Assembly: GCA_035556075.1 (NCBI GenBank)
Contig: DATMFQ010000041.1
Span: 11,569-75,568, forward strand
Direction: 5' to 3'
Length of the DNA: 64,000 nt
From: 73-13 sp035556075
Lineage (GTDB): Bacteria; Actinomycetota; Actinomycetes; Actinomycetales; Microbacteriaceae
A program made the position numbers and the translations under genes. The notes below the pieces were generated by a model that saw only the letters and a program-made list of their open reading frames with translations, had not been told where the DNA came from and made no database searches. Positions 33,354 to 41,747 of the stretch are shown here, piece by piece; position 1 is the first letter of the stretch; each line of letters starts with the position of its first letter.

Positions 33354-36300
33354 ATGGCCTCCGGGGACTCCTTCGCGCATCTGCACGTCCACACGGAGTA
33401 CTCGATGCTCGACGGCGCGGCGCGCGTCGGGGAGCTCCTCGACGAGGCCGTCGCCCTCGGCATGCCAGCGATCGCGATCACCGACCATGGCAACAATTTC
33501 GGCGCATTCGAGTTCTGGCGTCAGGCGAAGGCCCGGGGCATCAAGCCGATCATCGGCACTGAGGCGTACCTGACCCCCGGCACGCACCGCAGCGACAAGA
33601 CGCGCGTGCGCTGGGCCGAGGGCGAGGGGCTCAACGCCGATGACGTCGGTGGCGGCGGGGCCTACACGCACATGACGCTGCTGGCTGAGACCACCGAGGG
33701 CATGCAGAACCTCTTCCGGCTCTCGTCGCTCGCCTCGCTCGAGGGCCAGTACTTCAAGCCTCGGATGGACCGCGAGCTCCTCGCGCAGTACTCGACGGGC
33801 ATCATCGCGACGACCGGATGCGTCGGCGGCGAAGTGCAGACCCGGCTGCGGCTCGGACAGTACGAGGAGGCGCGGCAGGCGGCCGCGGAGTTCCGCGACA
33901 TCTTCGGCGCCGAGAATTTCTACGCCGAGATCATGGACCACGGCATCGAGATCGAGCGGCGCACCCAGGCGGAGCTGCTCCGGCTCGCCAAGGATCTGGG
34001 GCTGCCGCTGGTGGCCACCAACGATCTGCACTACACGCATTCGCATGACGCTGCCGCGCACGCGGCCCTGCTGTGCGTCCAGTCGGGCTCCACGATGCAC
34101 GACCCGAAGCGATTCAAATTCGACGCCGATGAGTTCTATCTCAAGTCACCCGCCGAGATGCGCCACCTGTTCCGGGACTATCCGGAGGCCTGCGACGCGA
34201 CGCTGCTCATCGCGGAGCGGTGCAACGCCGAGTTCGATCCACAGGAGGGGCGCTACATGGCGCGCTTCCCGGTCCCGGAGGGCGAGACCGACGTCAGTTG
34301 GTTCCGCAAGGAGGTCGATCGGGGGCTTGCCGCGCGATATCCCGACGGGATCACGGAGCGCGTGCGCCAGCAGGCCGACTACGAGATGGACGTCATCATC
34401 TCCAAGGGCTACGCGAGCTACTTCCTCGTCGTCGCCGATTTCATCAACTGGTCCAAGAACAATGGCATCCGGGTGGGCCCCGGACGTGGCTCCGGCGCTG
34501 GCTCGATCGCCGCGTACGCGATGCGCATCACCGACCTCGACCCCCTCGAGCACGGCCTCATCTTCGAGCGATTCCTCAACCCCGAGCGCGAGTCGATGCC
34601 GGACTTCGACGTCGACTTCGACGACCGCCGCCGGGGCGAGGTCATCCGGTACGTCACCGAGAAGTACGGGTCGGACCATGTCGCCCAGATCGTCACCTAC
34701 GGGACGATCGCCGCGAAGCAGGCGCTCAAGGACGCGGCGCGGGTGCTCGGGCACCCCTTCGCGATGGGGGACCGGCTGACGAAGGCGATGCCCGACCCGG
34801 CGCAGGGGCACAACATGCCGCTGGCGAGCGTCTTCGACCCGGGTGCCGATCGATACCACGAGGCGAAGGACCTCCGCGAGATCATCGAGGGCGATCCGGA
34901 GGCGCGTGTCGTGTTCGACACGGCAGTCGGCCTCGAGGGGCTGCGGCGGCAGTGGGGCGTGCACGCCGCCGGGGTCATCCTCTCGAGCGAGCCGCTGCTC
35001 GACGTCATCCCGATCATGCGTCGGGAGCAGGACGGCCAGATCATCACGCAGTTCGACTACCCCGCTGCCGAAGCGCTCGGGCTTGTCAAGATGGACTTCC
35101 TCGGGCTCAGAAACCTCACCATCATCGATGATGCGCTCGACAACATCGAGGCCAACCGCGGCCACCGTCCCGTCCTCGAGGACCTCCCCTTCACCGACGA
35201 GGCCACATACCGGCTGCTGTCGAGCGGGGAGACGCTCGGCGTCTTCCAACTCGACTCGGGGCCACTGCGCTCGCTGCTCAAGCTCATGCGCCCCGACAGC
35301 TTCGAGGACATCTCCGCGGTCATCGCGCTGTACCGGCCAGGCCCGATGGGCGCCGACTCCCACACGAACTACGCGCTGCGCAAGAACGGGCAGCAGCCGA
35401 TCACCCCCATTCATCCCGAGCTCGAGACGCCGCTGGCCGACATCCTCGAGGAGAGCTACGGGCTCATCATCTACCAGGAGCAGGTCATGGCGATCGCCCA
35501 GCGCGTCGCCGGGTACTCGCTGGGGCAGGCCGACCTGCTGCGACGGGCGATGGGCAAGAAGAAGAAGGAGATCCTCGACCAGGAGTTCGCGCCGTTCTCC
35601 GAGGGCATGCGCGCGAACGGCTTCTCTGACGCCGCGATCACCAAGCTCTGGGACATCCTGGTGCCCTTCTCCGACTATGCCTTCAACAAGGCGCACTCGG
35701 CCGCGTACGGCGTCATTTCCTACTGGACGGCGTACCTCAAGGCGCACTATCCCGCGGAGTACATGGCGGCGCTGCTGACGAGCGTCGGTGACAAGAAGGA
35801 CACCATGGCGATCTACCTCGCCGAGTGCCGCCGCATGGGGATCAAGGTCCTGGCGCCGGACGTCAACGAGTCGGTCGCCTTCTTCAGCGCCGCGGGCGAG
35901 GACATCCGCTTCGGCCTCGGCGCGGTGCGCAACGTCGGCTTCGGTGCGGTCGAGCAGATCCGGGCGGCGCGGGAGGAGCATGGCGCCTTCACCGGCCTCC
36001 ACGACTTCCTCACGAAGATCCCGCTCGCCGTGGTCAACAAGCGCACGGTGGAATCGCTGATCAAGGCCGGGGCCTTCGACTCGCTCCACCCCGTCCGCCG
36101 GGCCCTCTACGAGGTGCACGAGGAGGCGGTCGAGGCGGCCGTCAGCATCAAGCGCAACGAGGCGAGCGGCATGGTCGGATTCGACTTCGACTCGCTGTGG
36201 GACGAGCCGGAGCAGGCCGTCGATGTCGTGCCCGAGCTCCCCGAGTGGGCAAAGCGCGACAAACTCGCCTTCGAGCGGGAGATGCTCGGGCTCTACGTCT

Positions 36301-36887
36301 CCGATCACCCGCTCGCCGGGTTCGAGCAGCAGCTCCAGTCGCTCGCGACGCATTCGATCGGGACCCTCCTGGCGGGGGACGGGCTCGAGGATGGTCAGGT
36401 CGTCACGATCGCCGGTCTCGTCACCGCGGCGCAGCAGCGCATCGCGAAGTCGAGCGGGAATCCGTGGGGCATGCTGACCGTGCAGGACTTCGGCGGCGAG
36501 ATCCAGGTGTCCTTCTTTGCCAAGAACTACCTCGAGTTCTGGCCGCTCGTCGCCGAAGACGCCATCGTCGTCATCAAGGGGCGACTGCAGCAGCGCGACG
36601 ACGGCTGGACGATCATGGGGCAGACCATCCGGGTCCCGGAGCTCGCCTCCCTCGGCGCGTCGTCGACCGCGCCGCTGACGCTGCGCATCCGCGAGTCCGC
36701 GGCGACGAGTGATCGGATTGCCCAGCTCGAGGCGGCGCTGCGGCGCCACCCTGGCGAGGCGGAGGTACGCCTCCTGCTGCTGCGGGAGTCGAGTGCGGGC
36801 CTCTTCGAGCTCCCGCACCGGGTCGACCGCGGACCCAACCTCACCTCGGAGCTCAAAGCCCTGCTCGGTGCCCGGGCCTTCAGCTGA
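33354..36887 (+). CDS. dnaE: DNA polymerase III alpha subunit
   Basis: This is the replicative DNA polymerase catalytic subunit. The PHP domain opens with FAHLHVHTEYSMLDGAAR at residues 7-24 and keeps its metal-binding histidines, so it may have proofreading activity as in Mycobacterium DnaE1. The polymerase core includes GPGRGSGAGSIAAYAM and the catalytic PDFDVDFDDRRRGEV near residues 417-430. YRPGPMGADSH and FNKAHSAAYGVISYWTAYLK follow, then helix-hairpin-helix and OB-fold regions toward the C-terminus. The 1177-residue length is typical of DnaE1. No intein interrupts it. The ATG at 33354 is set by the -10 box six bases upstream. Confidence 0.97.
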   Translation: MASGDSFAHLHVHTEYSMLDGAARVGELLDEAVALGMPAIAITDHGNNFGAFEFWRQAKARGIKPIIGTEAYLTPGTHRSDKTRVRWAEGEGLNADDVGGGGAYTHMTLLAETTEGMQNLFRLSSLASLEGQYFKPRMDRELLAQYSTGIIATTGCVGGEVQTRLRLGQYEEARQAAAEFRDIFGAENFYAEIMDHGIEIERRTQAELLRLAKDLGLPLVATNDLHYTHSHDAAAHAALLCVQSGSTMHDPKRFKFDADEFYLKSPAEMRHLFRDYPEACDATLLIAERCNAEFDPQEGRYMARFPVPEGETDVSWFRKEVDRGLAARYPDGITERVRQQADYEMDVIISKGYASYFLVVADFINWSKNNGIRVGPGRGSGAGSIAAYAMRITDLDPLEHGLIFERFLNPERESMPDFDVDFDDRRRGEVIRYVTEKYGSDHVAQIVTYGTIAAKQALKDAARVLGHPFAMGDRLTKAMPDPAQGHNMPLASVFDPGADRYHEAKDLREIIEGDPEARVVFDTAVGLEGLRRQWGVHAAGVILSSEPLLDVIPIMRREQDGQIITQFDYPAAEALGLVKMDFLGLRNLTIIDDALDNIEANRGHRPVLEDLPFTDEATYRLLSSGETLGVFQLDSGPLRSLLKLMRPDSFEDISAVIALYRPGPMGADSHTNYALRKNGQQPITPIHPELETPLADILEESYGLIIYQEQVMAIAQRVAGYSLGQADLLRRAMGKKKKEILDQEFAPFSEGMRANGFSDAAITKLWDILVPFSDYAFNKAHSAAYGVISYWTAYLKAHYPAEYMAALLTSVGDKKDTMAIYLAECRRMGIKVLAPDVNESVAFFSAAGEDIRFGLGAVRNVGFGAVEQIRAAREEHGAFTGLHDFLTKIPLAVVNKRTVESLIKAGAFDSLHPVRRALYEVHEEAVEAAVSIKRNEASGMVGFDFDSLWDEPEQAVDVVPELPEWAKRDKLAFEREMLGLYVSDHPLAGFEQQLQSLATHSIGTLLAGDGLEDGQVVTIAGLVTAAQQRIAKSSGNPWGMLTVQDFGGEIQVSFFAKNYLEFWPLVAEDAIVVIKGRLQQRDDGWTIMGQTIRVPELASLGASSTAPLTLRIRESAATSDRIAQLEAALRRHPGEAEVRLLLLRESSAGLFELPHRVDRGPNLTSELKALLGARAFS

Positions 36888-36915
36888 GCCACGAAGGCGT
36901 CCCGGGCTCCTGGCC

Positions 36916-36921
36916 TAGGCT
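36916..36921 (+). promoter_or_regulatory. near-leaderless -10 box for hisD
   Basis: TAGGCT lies eight bases before the GTG at 36930, in the short gap after dnaE. No ribosome site intervenes. Confidence 0.55.
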
Positions 36922-36929
36922 GTGTCCTT

Positions 36930-38228
36930 GTGATCCGCACCATCGACCTGCGCGGCCGGTCACTGACGGCGGCCGACCTGCACGCGATCCTGCCGCGCCC
37001 GGCGGTCGACGTCACGGCGGCATCCGCGGCAGCCGCGGCGCTCATTGACGATGTCCGTGCGCGGGGTGCCGCGGCCCTCGCCGAGCAGGCGACGCGCTTC
37101 GACGCGGGCGCGCCCGCGACCGTGCGCGTGGCGACGGCGGAGATCCAGGCGGCCGTCGCGGGACTCGACCCCCGCATTCGTGCCGCCCTCGAGGAGGCCA
37201 TCCGCCGCGTGCGGCTCGCGTCCGCCGCCCAGGTGCCGCTGCCGACCTCGACCGAGCTCGCCACTGGCGGCGTGGTGCGACAGCGCTGGCAGCCGGTGCG
37301 CCGCGTCGGCCTCTACGTGCCGGGCGGCAAAGCGGTCTACCCATCGAGTGTCGTCATGAATGTGGTGCCCGCCCAGGTCGCCGGTGTCGCCTCCATCGCG
37401 CTCGCCTCGCCCTCGCAGGCGGGCGGCGGCGTCCACCCGACGATTCTCGCGGCGGCGGGGCTCCTCGGCATCGACGAGGTGTACGCCATGGGGGGTGCCG
37501 GCGCGATTGGCGCGCTCGCGTACGGCGTCGCGGAGCTCGGCCTCGCGCCGGTGGACGTCATCACCGGTCCCGGCAATGTGTACGTCGCGGCCGCGAAGCG
37601 CCTCGTCAAGGGTCAGGTCGGCATCGACGCGGAGGCGGGACCGACGGAGATCCTCGTCATCGCGGATGCGTCCGCCGATGCCGAGATCGTCGCCGCGGAC
37701 CTCGTCTCGCAGGCGGAGCACGATGAGCTCGCGGCGGCGGTGCTCGTCACCGACTCGGCGCCACTGGCCGAAGCGGTCGCGCAGGCCCTCAGTCGCTTGG
37801 TGCCGGACACCCGTCACGCCACGCGCGTGGCGACCGCGCTGCGATCGCAACAGTCGGCGATCGTCCTCGTCGATGACCTCAGCATGGCCGCGCGGGTCAG
37901 CAACGCCTACGGTCCCGAGCACCTCGAGATCCAGACCGCCGACCCCGAGGCGGTCCTCGCCGAGATCCATTCGGCCGGGGCGATCTTCCTCGGCGCCCAC
38001 ACGCCGGTCAGCCTCGGCGACTATCTCGCCGGCTCGAACCACGTGCTGCCGACCGGCGGCCAGTCGCGGTTCAGCAGCGGCCTCAGCGCGATGGCGTTCC
38101 TCCGGCCACAGCAGGTCGTCGAGTACTCGCGCGAGGCGCTCGCCGAGGTGCGGGCCGGGCTGGTGGCGCTCGCGACGGCCGAGGACCTGCCGGCACACGG
38201 CGAGGCCGTCGAGGCGAGGTTCCGCTGA
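36930..38228 (+). CDS. hisD: histidinol dehydrogenase
   Basis: HisD oxidises L-histidinol to L-histidine with NAD in two steps, the last reaction of histidine synthesis. Family blocks are VGLYVPGGKAVYPSSVVMN, AMGGAGAIGALAYG, DVITGPGNVYVAAAKRLVKG and DAEAGPTEILVIAD, plus QAEHDELAAAVL, GPEHLEIQ and SNHVLPTGGQSRF. It has 432 residues. GTG 36930 is the only start that fits the -10 box. The stop overlaps the nrdR start by one base (TGATG). No other his gene is in the window, so hisD is separated from the rest of the pathway or leads a distant group. Confidence 0.96.
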   Translation: MIRTIDLRGRSLTAADLHAILPRPAVDVTAASAAAAALIDDVRARGAAALAEQATRFDAGAPATVRVATAEIQAAVAGLDPRIRAALEEAIRRVRLASAAQVPLPTSTELATGGVVRQRWQPVRRVGLYVPGGKAVYPSSVVMNVVPAQVAGVASIALASPSQAGGGVHPTILAAAGLLGIDEVYAMGGAGAIGALAYGVAELGLAPVDVITGPGNVYVAAAKRLVKGQVGIDAEAGPTEILVIADASADAEIVAADLVSQAEHDELAAAVLVTDSAPLAEAVAQALSRLVPDTRHATRVATALRSQQSAIVLVDDLSMAARVSNAYGPEHLEIQTADPEAVLAEIHSAGAIFLGAHTPVSLGDYLAGSNHVLPTGGQSRFSSGLSAMAFLRPQQVVEYSREALAEVRAGLVALATAEDLPAHGEAVEARFR

Positions 38229-38689
38229 TGTTCTGCCCGTTCTGCCGCCACCCGGACTCCCGGGTCATCGATTCGCGCACGAGCGATGACGGGCTGTCGA
38301 TTCGTCGCCGTCGGCAGTGCCCCGAATGCGGTGGCCGCTTCACGACGACGGAGACGGCGACGCTCATGGTCATCAAACGCAACGGGGTTGTCGAGTCGTT
38401 CAGCCGCGACAAGGTCGCCGCGGGGGTCCGCAAGGCGGCGCAGGGCCGGCCGGTCGAGGAGTCGCAGCTCGCGGAGCTCGCGCAGCGGGTCGAGGAGACG
38501 ATCCGGGCGACTGGGGCGTCGCAGATCGAGGCGAACGAGATCGGCCTCGCCATCCTCGGGCCGCTCAAGGAGCTCGACGAGGTGGCCTACATGCGCTTTG
38601 CGAGCGTGTACCAGGCCTTCGAATCGCTCGATGACTTCGAGCAGGCCATCGCGCGGCTGCGTGATGAGCACGGCGGTGCGGCGAGCTGA
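38228..38689 (+). CDS. nrdR: ribonucleotide reductase regulator NrdR
   Basis: NrdR represses ribonucleotide reductase genes according to the bound adenine nucleotide. The zinc ribbon is complete, with Cys3-Cys6 (MFCPFC) and Cys31-Cys34 (CPECGGRF). The ATP-cone domain starts at about residue 48 (LMVIKRNGVVESFSRDK) and continues through LKELDEVAYMRFASVYQAF. It has 153 residues. It is translationally coupled to hisD and pyrD through one-base TGATG overlaps at both ends. No nrd gene and no clear NrdR box are in the window, so it acts in trans. Confidence 0.97.
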   Translation: MFCPFCRHPDSRVIDSRTSDDGLSIRRRRQCPECGGRFTTTETATLMVIKRNGVVESFSRDKVAAGVRKAAQGRPVEESQLAELAQRVEETIRATGASQIEANEIGLAILGPLKELDEVAYMRFASVYQAFESLDDFEQAIARLRDEHGGAAS

Positions 38690-39723
38690 TGTACGGGTGG
38701 TTGTTTCGCGTCCTGCTCCGTCATCTTGACCCTGAGCAGGCCCACGGTCTGGCCCACACCGTCATTCGACTGCTCGGCACCCGACCCCTCGCCTGGGCGG
38801 TGCGTGCCTGGGCCCGACCGGCACCGGACGCCGGGGTCACGGCGATGGGCATCGACTTCCCATCACGGTTCGGGGTTGCGGCTGGCTTCGATAAGAATGC
38901 GCATGGCGCGCTCGGCTTGGGTGCGCTCGGCTTCGGGCATGTCGAGATCGGGACGGTGACCGCGCTCGCGCAGCCGGGCAATCCGCGTCCGCGACTCTTC
39001 CGGCTCGTAACGGACCGGGCGCTCATCAACCGGATGGGCTTCAACAACGAGGGTGCGGTGACGGTCGCCCGGACGCTTGCGCGGGTCCGGTCGCGCGCCG
39101 ACCGCCCGGTCATCGGGGTGAATATCGGCAAGTCGCGGGCCGTCGAGGTCGAGGACGCGACCGCCGACTACCTCGACTCGACGCGCCTGCTCGCCCCGCT
39201 CGCCGACTACCTCGTCGTCAACGTCTCCTCGCCAAACACCCCCGGCCTGCGTGGGCTCCAGGAGCTGGGTGCCTTGCGCCCGCTCCTGCGCGCCGTGCAG
39301 ACCGAGGCGGGGGCGGTGCCGCTCCTGGTCAAGATCGCGCCCGACATGGACGACGAGCAGGTCACCGGGATCACCGCGCTCGCGCTCGAGCTGGGGCTCG
39401 CCGGGATCATTGCGACGAACACGACCATCAGCCGCACGGGACTCGCGACGGCCGCCGCGGAGGTCGACGCCTTGGGTGCCGGGGGACTGTCCGGCCGACC
39501 GCTCGCGGCCCGCGCGCTCGAGGTGCTGCGTGTCGTGCGCGCCGCGGCGCCGGACCCCGCATTCACCGTCATCTCCGTCGGTGGCGTCGAGATCGCCGCC
39601 GACGTCACGGAGCGGCTCGCCGCGGGGGCGACGCTCGTGCAGGGCTACAGCGCATTCATCTACGAAGGCCCCGGCTGGGCCCGGCGCATCAACCGTCGCC
39701 TCGCGACGGAAACACAGGCTTGA
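38689..39723 (+). CDS. pyrD: dihydroorotate dehydrogenase (class 2, quinone-dependent)
   Basis: PyrD oxidises dihydroorotate to orotate in pyrimidine synthesis and passes electrons to membrane quinones. It is class 2: it has the N-terminal membrane-associating extension (MYGWLFRVLLRHLDPEQAH). The family blocks are GVAAGFDKNAHG, NRMGFNNEG, GVNIGKS, the catalytic-Ser segment NVSSPNTPGLRGLQ, KIAPDMDDEQ, GLSGRPL and ISVGGVE. It has 344 residues. The ATG overlaps the nrdR stop by one base. It converges with the tRNA-Asn gene. Confidence 0.96.
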   Translation: MYGWLFRVLLRHLDPEQAHGLAHTVIRLLGTRPLAWAVRAWARPAPDAGVTAMGIDFPSRFGVAAGFDKNAHGALGLGALGFGHVEIGTVTALAQPGNPRPRLFRLVTDRALINRMGFNNEGAVTVARTLARVRSRADRPVIGVNIGKSRAVEVEDATADYLDSTRLLAPLADYLVVNVSSPNTPGLRGLQELGALRPLLRAVQTEAGAVPLLVKIAPDMDDEQVTGITALALELGLAGIIATNTTISRTGLATAAAEVDALGAGGLSGRPLAARALEVLRVVRAAAPDPAFTVISVGGVEIAADVTERLAAGATLVQGYSAFIYEGPGWARRINRRLATETQA

Positions 39724-39734
39724 TCAGGGAAAAG

Positions 39735-39807
39735 CTCCCCGGCTTGGACTCGAACCAAGAACCTATCGGTTAACAGCCGATTGCTCTGCCAATTGAGCTA
39801 CCGAGGA
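39735..39807 (-). tRNA. tRNA-Asn (GTT)
   Basis: The minus strand folds as a 73-base tRNA. Acceptor strands TCCTCGG and CCGGGGA pair with one U-G wobble. The D arm reads GCTCAATTGGCAGAGC, and the anticodon loop CTGTTAA has GTT at its centre, reading Asn codons. The T arm contains GGTTCGAGTCC, and the discriminator is G. CCA is not encoded; CTTTT follows as a likely transcription end. It converges with pyrD. Confidence 0.96.
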
Positions 39808-39828
39808 TCACGCCGTAGCGGCCGAACG

Positions 39829-39834
39829 ACTATA
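39829..39834 (-). promoter_or_regulatory. -10 box of tRNA-Asn
   Basis: The minus strand reads TATAGT about 21 bases before the mature tRNA 5' end, as expected for a tRNA promoter with a short 5' leader. A good -35 hexamer is not seen. Confidence 0.55.
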
Positions 39835-39905
39835 CCAAAGAGATAACACTCCGCCGTCCGGGGTCATTTCCCAGTGATTTTTCGTGTGGGGGCGTGGTTC
39901 ACTGT

Positions 39906-39982
39906 GTCGCACACGACGCCGTGCGACTTGACGCCTCCAGCGCTGGTCCGCGGCGTTTTGCATTCTCGCAGCCAACGGCTGC
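39906..39982 (+). promoter_or_regulatory. structured leader of the oligopeptide ABC operon
   Basis: Three inverted repeats are stacked in 77 bases before the binding-protein gene. The first is GTCGCAC (39906-39912) with GTGCGAC (39921-39927). The second is ACGCC (39931-39935) with GGCGT (39952-39956), enclosing a perfect palindrome CCAGCGCTGG (39937-39946) and followed by TTT, like a small terminator. The third is GCAGCC (39968-39973) with GGCTGC (39977-39982), with a three-base loop. They suggest an attenuator or operator for peptide uptake. No known riboswitch class is recognised. Confidence 0.5.
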
Positions 39983-40002
39983 AGTCACAGAAAGCAGGAA
40001 CC

Positions 40003-41649
40003 ATGGCAGCATTCAGCTCCAGGGCCCGGAAGGCCGGCCTCGCGTCGGCGGCGGGCATTGCGTTGCTCGGGATGACCCTCGCGGGTTGTGCCCCGGCGAC
40101 CACCACGGACGGCGAGCAGCCGGCCGCGGATGGCGACGTCCTCCTCGTCGGCACGACCGACAAGGTCGTCTCCCTTGACCCCGCCGGTGCTTACGACAAC
40201 GGCTCGCTCGCGATCCAGGGACAGGTCTTCCCCTACCTCTTCAACACGCAGGTCGGCTCGGCCGAGGTCCAGCCGGACCTCGCGGTCTCGGCGGAGTTCA
40301 TCTCCGACACCGAGTACGAGGTGAAGATCCGCGAGGGTGTCAAGTGGGCGAACGGCCACGACCTCACCTCCTCCGACGTCGCCTTCACCTTCAACCGCAT
40401 GCTGGCGATCCCGGAGGCGATGGAGGTCGGCCCGGCGTCGCTGCTCGGCACGCTCGAATCGGTCGAGGCGGTCGACGACACGACCGTCGTCTTCCACCTC
40501 ACCGAGGGGCCGAACGCCGTCTTCCAGCAGGTGCTCACGTCCTTCCCGGGCGCAATCGTCGATGAAGAGGTCTTCTCAGCGGACGCGATCACGCCCGATG
40601 ACGAGATCGTCGCGGCCAACGCCTTCGGCGGCCCGTACTCGATCACGAGCTACACCTTCAACGAGGTCGTCGAGCTCACGCCGAACGAGAACTACGTCGG
40701 TCTTGTCACGCCCGCGCAGAACGCGGGGATCATCATGAACTACTACGCGGACGAGCAGAACCTCCAGCTCGCGATCGAGCAGGGCGACGTCGACGTGGCG
40801 TTCCGCAGCCTCAGCGCGACCGCGGTCGAGGCGCTGCGGGCGAACCCGGACGTCAAGGTCATTGACGGCCCCGGCGGTGAGATCCGCTACATGGTGTTCA
40901 ACTTCGCGACGATGCCGTTCGGCACCGACCAGCCCGACGCCGACCCGGCGAAGGCCCTGGCTGTCCGACAGGCGATGGCGGACCTCATCGACCGCGACGT
41001 CCTCTCGGAGCAGGTCTACAAGGGCACCTACACCCCGCTGTACTCCTACGTGCCGGAAGGTTTCGTCGGCGCCATCGAGCCGCTCAAGGAGCTCTACGGC
41101 GACGGCAACGGTGGCCCCTCGGTCGAGAAGGCGACCGCGGCGCTCGAGGCTGCGGGCGTCGCGACGCCCGTCGCGATCAACCTGCAGTGGAGCCCGGACC
41201 ACTACGGCGCCTCCTCGGCCGACGAGTACGCGCTCATCAAGGACCAGCTCGAGGCGTCGGGTCTGTTCACGGTGACGCTCGGCTCGACGGAGTGGACGCA
41301 GTACGCCCAGGACCGCGTGAACGATGTGTACAGCATCTTCCAGCTCGGCTGGTTCCCGGACTACTCGGACGCGGACAACTACCTCACGCCGTTCTTCTCG
41401 ATCGACAACTTCCTCGTGAACCACTACGAGAACGCCGAGGTCGACGCGCTCATCAAGCAGCAGGCCATCACGGTCGACCCTGCCGAGCGCACCGCGATCA
41501 TCGAGCAGATCCAGGAGCTCGTCGCGGCTGACCTCTCGACCCTCCCGTACCTCCAGGGTGCGCAGGTCGCGGTCGTCGGCTCGACCGTCGAGGGCGCGGA
41601 GCTCGACGGCTCCTTCAAGTTCCGGTTCTCACCCCTCACGCTGGGCTGA
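40003..41649 (+). CDS. oligopeptide/dipeptide ABC transporter binding lipoprotein
   Basis: This is an extracytoplasmic SBP_bac_5-type binding protein that captures peptides or similar solutes. It has a lipoprotein signal peptide: basic residues at 6-11, a hydrophobic core and the lipobox LAGC, with Cys29 lipidated after LspA cleavage. The mature part shows LDPAGAYDNG, VKIREGVKWANGHDLTSSDV, PLYSYVPEGF and QLGWFPDYSDADNYL, typical of DppA/OppA proteins. It has 548 residues. The ATG at 40003 has AGGA just upstream. It leads a four-gene transporter operon, and a strong hairpin between it and the first permease would favour higher expression of the binding protein. The solute cannot be read from sequence. 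Confidence 0.93.
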   Translation: MAAFSSRARKAGLASAAGIALLGMTLAGCAPATTTDGEQPAADGDVLLVGTTDKVVSLDPAGAYDNGSLAIQGQVFPYLFNTQVGSAEVQPDLAVSAEFISDTEYEVKIREGVKWANGHDLTSSDVAFTFNRMLAIPEAMEVGPASLLGTLESVEAVDDTTVVFHLTEGPNAVFQQVLTSFPGAIVDEEVFSADAITPDDEIVAANAFGGPYSITSYTFNEVVELTPNENYVGLVTPAQNAGIIMNYYADEQNLQLAIEQGDVDVAFRSLSATAVEALRANPDVKVIDGPGGEIRYMVFNFATMPFGTDQPDADPAKALAVRQAMADLIDRDVLSEQVYKGTYTPLYSYVPEGFVGAIEPLKELYGDGNGGPSVEKATAALEAAGVATPVAINLQWSPDHYGASSADEYALIKDQLEASGLFTVTLGSTEWTQYAQDRVNDVYSIFQLGWFPDYSDADNYLTPFFSIDNFLVNHYENAEVDALIKQQAITVDPAERTAIIEQIQELVAADLSTLPYLQGAQVAVVGSTVEGAELDGSFKFRFSPLTLG

Positions 41650-41670
41650 GTCACACCGGCACCGACACCC

Positions 41671-41704
41671 GGGAGGGGGTCGCTCGTAGGAGCGGCCCCC
41701 TCCC
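41671..41704 (+). terminator. strong hairpin between binding protein and permease genes
   Basis: A 15-pair stem (GGGAGGGGGTCGCTC with GAGCGGCCCCCTCCC, one G-U pair) closes on a GTAG loop and is followed by ATTTGG. It lies inside the operon. Such elements usually act as partial terminators or 3'-end protectors that raise binding-protein mRNA above permease mRNA. Confidence 0.75.
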
Positions 41705-41747
41705 ATTTGGGCGCCACCAGGCGCCCCGGACGTGAGAGGATGACCGA

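Noticed and set aside
39874..40002. 43-codon in-frame extension of the binding protein, or a leader peptide
   Set aside because: The lipoprotein signal begins at 40003, and the upstream stretch is occupied by inverted repeats and has no ribosome site.
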